From NCBI RefSeq assembly GCF_003403035.1, contig NZ_QURN01000025.1, positions 1 to 35,599 of the forward strand: DNA of 35,599 nt, read 5' to 3'. Below the pieces are notes generated by a model. It was not told where the DNA came from. It did not search any database and saw only the letters and a program-made list of their open reading frames with translations. Of the stretch, positions 17,201-25,320 are shown piece after piece. How positions within the stretch are numbered: position 1 is the first letter of the stretch; each line of letters starts with the position of its first letter. The position numbers and the translations under genes were made by a program. Source of the stretch: Mesorhizobium denitrificans (GTDB lineage: Bacteria; Pseudomonadota; Alphaproteobacteria; Rhizobiales; Rhizobiaceae).

Positions 17201-18142
17201 TCAGTTGCAGCCAACTGACCTGGCCTCGGTGGGAATAGCCTCCTTCACCGCCAATTCAGCCATGGCGAGAGCAGCATCGCGGGTCTCGGCGGCAGCGATA
17301 AAGCGGCCGTTGTGACAAAAGCTTGCGCCCTTCACGCCGCATGCCGCCTCCAGATCGCCATTGCTCAGCCCGGCCCAAGTCGCGGGAAGATCGGCCCTCA
17401 CCTCAAACCCTTCGTCCGCTTGGCGGATTGTGGTCAGGCACCAATCCTTGTCGCGCGGGTGGACCACGAACAGCAGATGATCGGCACCCGCCTTCACGAT
17501 GGCTGGCCGGAAGGGCATTCCCATGGGAAGCTCGAGAACGCGCCCCTGCCCCGTCGTCTTGATGGCTCGATGCACAACAGCTTCAGCACGCAATTTTGCG
17601 GCGGCGCGGGCAATACCTGCCTCGACAAAACTGCGGGCGATCGTCAGCGCGGCCTGGAACGCGCGATCTTCGGCTGCAGGGTCGGTCTCGTCAAAAGCCG
17701 GCTTCAAGGTTTCCAGCAGTGCCGGCAGCGTGAGTCCCGCCAACAACCCCGAAGGGCTGAGCGCCCCATTGTCCACCAGATCGACCGGGAGCACAAAACT
17801 TGTTTCAAACGTGGCGTGGACCGCTTCAATATGGGCTTCGGGAAGGTTCGAGGCGGCGAGATAGTCACGGCCATAATGCTTCCAGATCAACCCAAATGAA
17901 CTGAAGGGTTGGCCATTCTGGCGCAACGGCGCGCCACGCTGGTGGTGATCGAATATCTGCGCAGCAGCGTCGTAGAGGCCGCCAACATCGTAGACGATAC
18001 GGTCCAGGCCGGGCGTGATCCATTCCGGCGCCCTGCTGCGGATCAGACGAGCCTTCGGAAAAAGCTCGGTCAGGATGACGCTGGACAGCAGTTCATCGGC
18101 ATGGAAGCCACCGGAATGGGTGACGAGAAAATCTGGGATCAT
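17201..18142 (-). CDS. MYG1-family (UPF0160) metal-dependent hydrolase-like protein
   Basis: This 313-residue protein begins with VTHSGGFHADELLSSVIL, then RIVYDVGG and FDHHQRGAP, the DHH-like metal-binding motifs of the MYG1/UPF0160 family. The C-terminal part includes the family's ending GASFCHNGRFIAAAETRDAALAMAELA. Eukaryotic MYG1 is a 3'-5' RNA exonuclease; bacterial members are presumed nucleases or phosphodiesterases. The length is normal. No clear ribosome site is seen before 18142. The gene appears isolated from its neighbours. Confidence 0.9.
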   Translation of the reverse strand: MIPDFLVTHSGGFHADELLSSVILTELFPKARLIRSRAPEWITPGLDRIVYDVGGLYDAAAQIFDHHQRGAPLRQNGQPFSSFGLIWKHYGRDYLAASNLPEAHIEAVHATFETSFVLPVDLVDNGALSPSGLLAGLTLPALLETLKPAFDETDPAAEDRAFQAALTIARSFVEAGIARAAAKLRAEAVVHRAIKTTGQGRVLELPMGMPFRPAIVKAGADHLLFVVHPRDKDWCLTTIRQADEGFEVRADLPATWAGLSNGDLEAACGVKGASFCHNGRFIAAAETRDAALAMAELAVKEAIPTEARSVGCN

Positions 18143-18258
18143 GCTGGGATGTGCCTTGCGTTCGCGGAGAACCCGCCTGCGATTGGCACCAGATAGCCAT
18201 TGCCCGATACCAACTCAACCTGCCATTGCTCTTAGACCGCTTCCGCAGTGTTGACGCG

Positions 18259-19044
18259 TTAGATCGAATGTGGATCTGCCGCAGTCGCAGCAGCCAGGGC
18301 CGGCTTCCAAAAGGCACGCGCCTCACCCATCCAGATCTCCTCCCTTTCTTTGAAATCGAGATTGCATCCCCTAAACGCAATGTACGCATGCGAGACAAGA
18401 TCCGACGCAATATCGAGCAGCAGAAATAGCTCGTTGTAGCGATTTGCGCTCCAAGCCCGCGGTTCGGCGTAAAGATGCGCGACGTGGTCATCGCGAAAAA
18501 CACCCAAGGTGGCGGCTGCGCGCCGACCACGAGGCGATGTCAAGCGGCGTGCAGTATCGTCGCAGCGTTGCAGAGCCGCCATGCAATCACCTTCCCAGGT
18601 CTTCGACATGCCGAGAGGTCTTCCATCCCAGCCTGTCGACGCTCTTTCGACCAATTTGGCACGGCAACGTTTCTGCCTGAGCAGATGAAGGAATACTGGG
18701 ATTGACGACAGGTCGCTACGGTTGAAGGCTGTTACCTCGGACTGCCCCTGACGGCCGCGCGGCCTTTCAAATAGCTTACAAAGTGACAGGATTAGAGCCA
18801 TCTGTGTGCTGTTGCGAAGTACATTGTAGCAATCGGCACCATCGAATGTTTGGCCGTGATAATCGGCCATCACGATAGCGTTTCCGACCTCAAGCGTCAC
18901 CTTCGCCCAGATCGCGCTCCTTGTCTCACTTTCGAGGGCCTTCAGCATGAGGTCGAGCCGACACATGGCGTCGGAAATGGACACCGGCGTGGCGCGCTTT
19001 GCTTTCCTCTTCTGGCTTCCAGCCACCTCGACCTCGATCACCAT
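18259..19044 (-). CDS. HEPN/AbiU2-like protein, candidate abortive-infection factor
   Basis: This 261-residue, mainly helical protein resembles AbiU2-type HEPN proteins. It contains R184-DDHVA-H190, an Rx5H motif of the kind used as the RNase site by HEPN domains, preceded by a helix with RGRRAAATLGVF. A helix with CYNVLRNSTQMALILSLCKLFE lies near the middle of the first half. It is divergent from the Thoeris operon, 150 bp away, in keeping with a defence island. The family assignment is by pattern and not by alignment, so the RNase role is inference. It is not clearly linked to a partner gene. Confidence 0.6.
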   Translation of the reverse strand: MVIEVEVAGSQKRKAKRATPVSISDAMCRLDLMLKALESETRSAIWAKVTLEVGNAIVMADYHGQTFDGADCYNVLRNSTQMALILSLCKLFERPRGRQGQSEVTAFNRSDLSSIPVFLHLLRQKRCRAKLVERASTGWDGRPLGMSKTWEGDCMAALQRCDDTARRLTSPRGRRAAATLGVFRDDHVAHLYAEPRAWSANRYNELFLLLDIASDLVSHAYIAFRGCNLDFKEREEIWMGEARAFWKPALAAATAADPHSI

Positions 19045-19194
19045 TCGAACCTAGCTTGGCCAGACGCGCTGAGCTCATAGTCGGCGCGCTGGCTGTGGAT
19101 ATCGCCAACATATCTTGATTTTGACGATAAGCATCTAGCAATCCTGCTAAGTAGCGAGGCTAAATACTCTTATTATGAAGATACGGAGGGAATA

Positions 19195-19671
19195 TTGGCT
19201 CGGAAGGTATTTTTTAGCTTTCACTATGACCGTGACGTTCACCGTGTGATGCAGGTGAGAAATTCTTGGATCGTTCGTCCTGAAGGCGACGCTTCGCCCT
19301 TCTTCGATAAGGCTGAGTTCGAAAAAGTTAAACTGCGCGCAGGCGGTATTGAAAAGTGGATCGAATCGCAGCTTTCGGGGACATCGGTCACCGTCGTGCT
19401 CTACGGGGCTGAAACCTATAACCGCCCTTGGGTACGGCACGAAATCAAGCGTAGCTATGAGCTGGGAAAAGGTCTTCTGGCGATCGACATTCATAATATC
19501 AAGCACCCCCAGATCGGTGCTGATGTTCAGGGTCTGAACCCACTCTCCTATTTCAATGTCAACCACACGCCTTTGAACACGATGTACCACCAATATAATT
19601 GGGTGATGGATAACGGCTACGCCAATATCAGCTCGTGGATTGAAGCGTCCGCAAAGGCTGCGGGACGATAG
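19195..19671 (+). CDS. thsB: Thoeris ThsB-type TIR protein, MTH538/DUF1863 class
   Basis: This 158-residue protein begins ARKVFFSFHYDRDVHRVMQVRNSW, the signature of the MTH538 TIR-like (DUF1863) family to which the original ThsB belongs. The likely catalytic Glu is E83 (WVRHEIKRSYELG). In Thoeris the TIR protein senses infection and makes an NAD-derived cyclic ADP-ribose signal that activates ThsA. The start is TTG at 19195 with GGAGGG 5 bases upstream. It ends 3 bp before thsA, so the two are surely co-transcribed. Calling it the sensor is family knowledge. Confidence 0.88.
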   Translation: MARKVFFSFHYDRDVHRVMQVRNSWIVRPEGDASPFFDKAEFEKVKLRAGGIEKWIESQLSGTSVTVVLYGAETYNRPWVRHEIKRSYELGKGLLAIDIHNIKHPQIGADVQGLNPLSYFNVNHTPLNTMYHQYNWVMDNGYANISSWIEASAKAAGR

Positions 19672-19674
19672 CCG

Positions 19675-21114
19675 ATGGCGGGTAATGGCCGCACCAGATT
19701 TCTTCGCGAATTTCCGTCGTCGTTGCATGAAGGCGCCGGTGTCGTCTTTGTAGGCGCCGGCGTGTCTATGGCCGCAGGCTATCCCTCCTGGTCAAAGTTG
19801 CTGACAGAAATCGGCGAAGAGATCGGGGTCAACTCTCGAGACATTCAAGACCTCGCCGCCCTTGCGCAATGGCACATCCGGGAGACCGGAAACGCAACGG
19901 GCGTGCGCAATGTAATCAAAAGAGAAATCGGCCTCGATCGTCCGCTCCCCGAAACTGTCAAAACGCTTGCTCGCCTTCCCATTCGCCACATCTGGACTAC
20001 GAACTACGATCGCCTGGTCGAGCGAGCCTTTGCGGAGATCAGCCGGCCATTGGATCCGGTCGCCGGTGTGAAGGACCTCGCGCTTAAGGTGACGCCGGGC
20101 GCAACCCGGCTCTATAAGATGCATGGTTCTGTCGACAGGCTGGACGATATCGTCATCTCGACCGATGACTATGAGCTCTTTCGCACGAAGCGGGGAGCGT
20201 TCCTTCCGCTTTTGCAGGCCCATTTGAGCAGCATGTCCATGCTTTTTGTCGGCCTCAGCTTGACCGATCCCAATGTTCGCCATGTCTTGTCGCTGATCAG
20301 GGAAAGCTTCACGGACGCACCGCCGGAGCATTTTGCGATCCTCAAGCCGCCCAAAGCGGAGGATTTCACAAACGACGACGAGTTCAAGGCACGGCTAGCC
20401 CAACACAAACTCTGGGCAAAGGATCTCAGTCGATATGGCCTTGTAGCGGTTGAGGTCGATGACTACGGCGAGGTCCCTGAACTGATGCGCGAGATTGAAA
20501 GGCGCGTCGCGACGAAACGTGTCTGGGTGAGCGGTAGCTGGCCACTGGAAGGTAACAATCCACACACACCCCGGGTTTACTCAGTGGCTGAAGAGATCGG
20601 CCGCCTGATCGGCGTGACGCATCGCGATCTTGTCACAGGGACCGGCTTGCTGATTGGCCCAGCGGTCGTCTCCGGGTTCATGGATGCTCTGCGAGAAGAT
20701 GGCGGCTGGGATATCGACCGCAGACTCATTGCCCGGCCCTTTCCGCAGGGGGTCCCGGGCCAAGCGGCTGACCGCGCCCAATGGACGGCCCTTCGAAGTG
20801 AGATGGCTCGCCTGGCAGGCGTGACTGTTTTTCTAGGTGGGCTGAAGACTGACAAAGGGTCTCTAGTCGCTGCCGATGGCGTGATGGAAGAATTCGCACT
20901 GGCGCAGGCCAGCGGTTCCTTCGTTTTACCAATCGGTGCGTTCGGCGGTGCCGCCGAGCAGATCGCCAAGCAACTGCTCGGATCGGGCGCACCCTCAGAC
21001 GGTTCGAAGGCCTCGCGGCCGAAGGACGAGGAAATCACCGCACTTTTGAGCCAGTCGGCGACCGAAAAGCAGCTGATTGCCACAGTTCGCGCGATCCTCG
21101 ACCGACTCGCGTAA
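19675..21114 (+). CDS. thsA: Thoeris effector ThsA: SIR2 NADase with C-terminal SLOG domain
   Basis: This 479-residue protein matches type I ThsA in length and layout. The N-terminal SIR2-like domain has VFVGAGVSMAAGYPSW (24-39), WTTNYDRLVE with Asn110 (107-116) and YKMHGS with His150 (147-152), the NADase residues. The region after about residue 270 (WVSGSWPLE, GTGLLIGPAVVSGFMDAL, VFLGGLKTDKGSLVAADGVMEEF) is a Rossmann-like SLOG domain that binds the cyclic nucleotide made by ThsB. Activation destroys cellular NAD and stops phage growth. It is flanked by two TIR genes, 3 bp before and 18 bp after. Confidence 0.9.
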   Translation: MAGNGRTRFLREFPSSLHEGAGVVFVGAGVSMAAGYPSWSKLLTEIGEEIGVNSRDIQDLAALAQWHIRETGNATGVRNVIKREIGLDRPLPETVKTLARLPIRHIWTTNYDRLVERAFAEISRPLDPVAGVKDLALKVTPGATRLYKMHGSVDRLDDIVISTDDYELFRTKRGAFLPLLQAHLSSMSMLFVGLSLTDPNVRHVLSLIRESFTDAPPEHFAILKPPKAEDFTNDDEFKARLAQHKLWAKDLSRYGLVAVEVDDYGEVPELMREIERRVATKRVWVSGSWPLEGNNPHTPRVYSVAEEIGRLIGVTHRDLVTGTGLLIGPAVVSGFMDALREDGGWDIDRRLIARPFPQGVPGQAADRAQWTALRSEMARLAGVTVFLGGLKTDKGSLVAADGVMEEFALAQASGSFVLPIGAFGGAAEQIAKQLLGSGAPSDGSKASRPKDEEITALLSQSATEKQLIATVRAILDRLA

Positions 21115-21132
21115 CAAAGGTGGGCTTCGTGC

Positions 21133-21690
21133 TTGGTTGAATTCATCACATCTGACGAACTTCGAAGTTACGCCGCGAAGCGATCTGAGGCGGAACAAGC
21201 GCGTATGCGCATGGCCGCTCGCGCTCGATCACCTCAAGGTGCCACCTTTTTATCGCACTCCAGTAAGGATAAGGACCTTGTCGTCGGCGCCATTATCGTT
21301 CTCGAAAATCACGGGGCGCAGGTCTACGTTGATGAGGTGGATCCGGAGATGCCGCCATACACTAACACGCAGACCGCCAACTTATTGAAGTCGAGAATAC
21401 GACAATCTAGAAAATTTGTCGTTTTAACCAGCAAAAACAGCAAGGAAAGCCGATGGGTACCATGGGAGCTCGGCCTTGCGGACGGCTATAAGGACCTCCC
21501 GAATATCGCGATCTTCCCTTCTTCCGACACGGCTCACGACATGTCTTGGGCGGACTGGGAGTATCTCGGCCTCTATCACCGGATCGTCTGGGGTAAGCAT
21601 CAAAATTATCAGAAAGAGATATGGATGGTCCTGGACCAGAGAACCTTTACGGCTACCGAGCTTTCGGTATGGCTCCGTCGTCCGACCTAA
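21133..21690 (+). CDS. thsB: Second Thoeris ThsB-type protein, canonical TIR domain
   Basis: This 185-residue protein has an N-terminal helical stretch (EFITSDELRSYAAKRSEAEQARMR), then a TIR domain beginning ATFLSHSSKDKDLVVGAIIVLENHGAQVYVDE. The candidate catalytic Glu is E112 in SRWVPWELGLADGYK. This is a TIR_2-like sequence and is clearly different from the DUF1863-type TIR gene upstream of thsA. The frame begins with TTG at 21133 after AAAGGTGG; an ATG lies further in. It probably provides a second sensor for the same ThsA, as Thoeris systems often have several ThsB genes with different phage specificity. Confidence 0.85.
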   Translation: MVEFITSDELRSYAAKRSEAEQARMRMAARARSPQGATFLSHSSKDKDLVVGAIIVLENHGAQVYVDEVDPEMPPYTNTQTANLLKSRIRQSRKFVVLTSKNSKESRWVPWELGLADGYKDLPNIAIFPSSDTAHDMSWADWEYLGLYHRIVWGKHQNYQKEIWMVLDQRTFTATELSVWLRRPT

Positions 21691-21851
21691 CTCAAGAAAC
21701 AGGCCGGCCGCGACCTCACAGTCGCCCAAACCTGAAAAATCATCCACCTTATCAAGGCAAGCGGATTCGGAGCCGCGTCTCTGGCCACAATGTCGTACGC
21801 CCCCGGCGAAGGCCGCTTTGCGCGAGCATGGCGCGGTAGCGCAGCTGCGCT

Positions 21852-22214
21852 CTTAGGCGTCACCTCCCGGATGGTGCTCGTTGGGTCATTGTCTCACACT
21901 ACTTTGTTGCAGGTGTACAAACGAGTGAGCGCGAGCGTCGCCTCGCCCGCGTTGGCGGCATGGAGACGGTGCCGTCGGACATATTTGACGACGCGCGCTA
22001 TGTTGCGCTTGGTCACATCTATCGCTAGCAAACCGCAGGCGCCGATCATATTCGCTACTCGGGCGCTCCTCTCGCCTTCGGTTTCGAGGAGGCGGGCGTT
22101 GAAAAGTCCATGTGCCTTGTCGATCTCGACGCCAATCGCGCAGCGGTAGTCACGATGAACCCCTTCGTTCCCCTTATCCGCGCCACACTAACAGTCCTGT
22201 TTCCGGATAAATGA
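21852..22214 (+). pseudogene. sbcD: Fragment of exonuclease SbcD, with in-frame stop
   Basis: In one frame this region reads RWVIVSHYFVAG, then GGMETVPSDIFDDARYVALG followed by HIYR and a TAG stop at 22026-22028. The same frame continues with ADHIRYSGAPLAFGFEEAGV and EKSMCLVDLDA. This is the middle of the SbcD calcineurin-like nuclease subunit (the GH motif before the RYSGxPL segment). The N-terminal metal-binding half and the C-terminus are absent and no sbcC follows. It lies between the Thoeris operon and the next cassette, so insertions in this region may have destroyed an older sbcCD locus. Confidence 0.75.
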
Positions 22215-22322
22215 CCTTCACAGACTAGGAATATCGATTAGGCGTCAAGCGTGTCTTTGCGTTGCCTTCGCTGGCGGGTAGTCTGGATCATAAAGGGTGC
22301 AACAGTCTGAACCGGGGGGTGA

Positions 22323-23102
22323 ATGAGTTTCATTACTGACGATCAGAATCCGCTTGCCCAGCTCGTGGAACTGAAGTCCAGCCTCGCCCTGAAAGATGAT
22401 ACAGCGGACAATCATGATCTTCTGGTCGAGTTGCGGATAAATCCAGACGAAATCGAAGAGGACAGGATAGGGACGATAAGCGTTGAAATACTGGAAGCTA
22501 CGCTCTCGGTTGATTTCAGCGGGTTGAAGGTGGCTCCCAAAACCCGCCACGGCCAAGGCGAAACTGGAGGGAAGACGCGCAAGGAACTGCAGAGGGAAAC
22601 CATCATCTCAACGACGAGCGAGACGGACAAGAAGAAGAGTGCCGACGCTTCCGTCGGTGCCTCTGCCACGGGGCCGGAAGGCAAAGCGGGCATAGGTGGC
22701 AGTTCATCCAAACATTACGCGGAAACGGCAATGCATCGCCAAAGCGAAAGCGTGACTGAAGATTTTTACCCTGTCAGGGCGCTGTCTGACGATCGATGGA
22801 AAGTCACCATGCAGGACGGCGGTCCGCTGAACGATGCGTTCCTAGACAATGATCGCCTCTGTGAGGTCTCCGAGGTTCGGGAAGCCAATCGAAAAGGCGC
22901 AATGACCAGTCTCGTCGCCAAACAGAAGCACGTGAAAATCACGCTGGAACGAAAGGCATCGGTTATCGCCGTGCCATTTTCGAGAAACCAGCAAGCCCTC
23001 ATGAATATTGTCATCGCTAAAAGCCTTCACGAGCGCTCCGGCTCGAGCGAATACTCGGGCCACCTGGTATTCTCCCAATCGACGATCTCCGATGAAGGAT
23101 AG
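22323..23102 (+). CDS. Unrecognised protein with a low-complexity linker (first gene of a three-gene cassette)
   Basis: This 259-residue protein is not recognised. Residues about 1-75 are acidic with beta-strand character (GTISVEILEATLSVDFSGLKV). Residues about 76-140 form a Lys/Ser/Gly/Thr-rich disordered linker (ISTTSETDKKKSADASVGAS and following). The C-terminal domain has several beta strands (HVKITLERKASVIAVPFS, SGHLVFSQSTI). There is no signal peptide or membrane segment, so it is probably cytoplasmic. GGGGGGTG precedes the ATG at 22323. It overlaps the pentapeptide gene by 11 bp, showing translational coupling. Confidence 0.75.
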   Translation: MSFITDDQNPLAQLVELKSSLALKDDTADNHDLLVELRINPDEIEEDRIGTISVEILEATLSVDFSGLKVAPKTRHGQGETGGKTRKELQRETIISTTSETDKKKSADASVGASATGPEGKAGIGGSSSKHYAETAMHRQSESVTEDFYPVRALSDDRWKVTMQDGGPLNDAFLDNDRLCEVSEVREANRKGAMTSLVAKQKHVKITLERKASVIAVPFSRNQQALMNIVIAKSLHERSGSSEYSGHLVFSQSTISDEG

Positions 23103-24225
23103 TCCGTTCCTTTCAAATGCGCTTTCGGAGGCAGCACTGGCAGGAATCGAAGCCTTAGCGGCGGCTCCGCAGGCGACCTTTCAGGAACAGGCCAAACTGG
23201 CTGGCTTGGTGCCAGCGAAAGATTTCAGGCATGCCGATCTGCGGAACATCGACCTGACTGATTCCGATTTACACGGTTTCGATTTCTCCGGTGCCGATCT
23301 CCGTGGAATTACAGGTATTCGCGTCAGGTGGGACCAAACCACAATATTCGACGGTGCCGATCTATCGGGTTCGATATTTGCTTCCAAAATCCGTTTGAGA
23401 ACCTTTTTCAATATGGACCAGCAGGCGAACAACCTTTTGGCAAGCGTAGCCGGACAAAGCTGGTCAGCTCAGATCATTTGGGCTGCCGAAAATCTGCGGC
23501 CGACTGGGAAATTTCACGAACTCGCTCTCCCAATCACGGAGGCCCTTTTCTATCGGGCCCGCAATGACGAATTCCTGCAAGCCGAACTCATGCGGTATTT
23601 GGCTCCGCGTATTAGTTCACGAGAAGCGCTTTATGACATGCTGACGGCTGCCATTTCCGACGACCCCAGAGCGGCCGTCGTTATTCGCAGCGTGTTCTCC
23701 ATCCTTCGTCAGCATCAGATGACCCGCAACGCCCAGATACGACAGCAAGCCCTTGCACTGGTCAAATCCCGGAACCCTGCCAATCAAGAGGAGGCTGTTC
23801 GCTTCCTCATGAGAAACCTCCCCACTCGGGAGGAAATCGCTGCAATCAGAACAGCAGCGGAAGGAGGCGATGGATTCCTGGAGAGTATGTATGTGGCCGA
23901 AATCTCCCGCCTGCTCGGTCAAGTCTACGAATTGGTGACACGGGACCCGGTATCGAACGCCACACTGTCAATGAAAACGGTCCTGTCCTCATCCGAACTG
24001 AAACTCATTGCCAGGCGTTGGCTCAGGGCAAAATCCAGTCGATACGAGAAAGATGTTAACCTGCCTCTCGTTCAACGAAAAGGCAGTGACCATTATTATA
24101 GCGCTGACGAGATCGAGAAGAAGGCAGTCAAGGTTCAAGTGCTCTGGTCGAATTTGAAGCGGGTTGGGATTGAAATTGACGTCGCAACGGATGTCGACGC
24201 CAATGTGTCGATCATCGAGACCTAA
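23092..24225 (+). CDS. Pentapeptide-repeat protein with helical C-terminal region
   Basis: This 377-residue protein starts at 23092, inside the end of the preceding gene. Residues about 40-95 hold pentapeptide repeats of the A(D/N)LxX type (FRHADLRNIDLTDSDLHGFD, FSGADLRGITG, FDGADLSGSIF), which form a right-handed beta helix. The remaining 280 residues look mainly helical with HEAT-like spacing (MRYLAPRISSREALYDMLTA, ARRWLRAKSSRYEKD). No catalytic motif was seen. In other settings pentapeptide-repeat domains mimic DNA or act as scaffolds. The function is unknown; the 11-bp overlap ties it to the upstream gene. Confidence 0.78.
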   Translation: MKDSPFLSNALSEAALAGIEALAAAPQATFQEQAKLAGLVPAKDFRHADLRNIDLTDSDLHGFDFSGADLRGITGIRVRWDQTTIFDGADLSGSIFASKIRLRTFFNMDQQANNLLASVAGQSWSAQIIWAAENLRPTGKFHELALPITEALFYRARNDEFLQAELMRYLAPRISSREALYDMLTAAISDDPRAAVVIRSVFSILRQHQMTRNAQIRQQALALVKSRNPANQEEAVRFLMRNLPTREEIAAIRTAAEGGDGFLESMYVAEISRLLGQVYELVTRDPVSNATLSMKTVLSSSELKLIARRWLRAKSSRYEKDVNLPLVQRKGSDHYYSADEIEKKAVKVQVLWSNLKRVGIEIDVATDVDANVSIIET

Positions 24226-24312
24226 TATCCCGCTGTTTCACACAGCTAGTCGATGATCACAAAACTTGGCGTTGGTCTCGGAGAGAGATAGTCTTGCTCC
24301 GGGGGATTGGAC

Positions 24313-24939
24313 ATGGCGACTTGCAATATTTGCGGTGGAAAGATTGAATTCCGCTACATGGGTGGCAGGCCGACACCGATCCACGTGAATGGCGGTTGGT
24401 GTTCAGGCAGCAGTAGGAATGGAAATGGTAGCGGGGCTATTGCAAGGCCCTTTAGAAGCATCGCTTCTTACGTCAATCCGAACGCTACCTGCCCAGTATG
24501 CGGTGAACGCGTATATTTCTATCAGAGCCCGTATGGCGGCCGCGTCTTTTTTGATGATCTGGGCTGGCCATGGCCGAAACACCCGTGCACGGATATCCCA
24601 CGGGCACAGAGCGGATATGTGAAGCCGCTGGCATTGAACGTCCATACCTCATTCCAGAACCGTGATGGCGAACCGCTCGACATTTACGAGCTTTCTTCTC
24701 TGGACGAAAAACGCAACCAAATTCATATGCGTTTCAGCAGAATAAATGAGCCGCTTAGTTTTAAAGCAGATGTCACGATCAGCCTTTTGCGCACCTTGGC
24801 CATCAAAGTCACCGATTTCAAGGCAGCGCCGTCATTTGTTGTACGCACGTACGTAGATCATCGGATTCTGGAATTCATCTCAGTAAGGAAGAAGGCGATC
24901 GACAGGCTTAGAGTGCCGCGATCGAAGCCAACAACGTAG
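24313..24939 (+). CDS. Protein with two zinc-ribbon motifs, unknown function
   Basis: This 208-residue protein opens with MATCNICGGKIEFRYMGGRP and later has CPVCGERVYFYQSPYGG followed by KHPC. These are two CxxC zinc ribbons, the first perhaps completed by a His or Cys in TPIHVNGGWC. The C-terminal half (EPLDIYELSSLDEKRNQIHM, then VTISLLRTLAIKVTDF) is a separate alpha/beta part. The start is chosen at ATG 24313, after a GGGGGA; a TTG lies 6 bp earlier. It follows the pentapeptide gene by 87 bp in the same direction. The zinc ribbons suggest nucleic-acid or protein binding, but no function is known. Confidence 0.72.
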   Translation: MATCNICGGKIEFRYMGGRPTPIHVNGGWCSGSSRNGNGSGAIARPFRSIASYVNPNATCPVCGERVYFYQSPYGGRVFFDDLGWPWPKHPCTDIPRAQSGYVKPLALNVHTSFQNRDGEPLDIYELSSLDEKRNQIHMRFSRINEPLSFKADVTISLLRTLAIKVTDFKAAPSFVVRTYVDHRILEFISVRKKAIDRLRVPRSKPTT

Positions 24940-24982
24940 TCTTTATGCTGAGCAGACGGTTACTGATCCGTCAGCTCGCCTT

Positions 24983-25249
24983 CTAGATTTTCGAGGGCCA
25001 CAAGTTTTCGGAATCCTCGTCCATCATTCGTTTCGCGATCCTCACGTAGCTTTCGTACATCGCCGTGCCGATCTCTGCGGGTTCGAAATCGTCAACGATT
25101 TCCGCGTGGCCCTCGAGCAAATCCGCGGCTACAATGTTCTGCTGACGTGTGGCGGCGGCGACTTCTAGAAAGACGAACGTTGTTCGAATGGCCAACCATC
25201 GCAAGCGACCCCTTGCTCGTATGAGGTATTTCGACGATATCTGGAGCAA
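24983..25249 (-). CDS. Small hypothetical protein
   Basis: This frame of 88 residues (middle part RLRWLAIRTTFVFLEVAAAT) has amino-acid use like a real protein, with one helical hydrophobic segment and an acidic end (MMDEDSENLWP). It would start at TTG 25249 and no ribosome site is obvious. I do not recognise it. It fills the gap between the zinc-ribbon gene and scpB and may be a fragment. Confidence 0.4.
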   Translation of the reverse strand: MLQISSKYLIRARGRLRWLAIRTTFVFLEVAAATRQQNIVAADLLEGHAEIVDDFEPAEIGTAMYESYVRIAKRMMDEDSENLWPSKI

Positions 25250-25320
25250 TTCCAGTAATGAGTATTGGCGACGCTCTACACGTCAATTAGGCGGCCAGAA
25301 ACGGCTTACGCCGCTCCGTT

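Noticed and set aside
21790-22149. Plus-strand frame of 119 codons after thsB2
   Set aside because: The adjacent frame reads as SbcD over the same bases, so this frame is out of phase with the true remnant.
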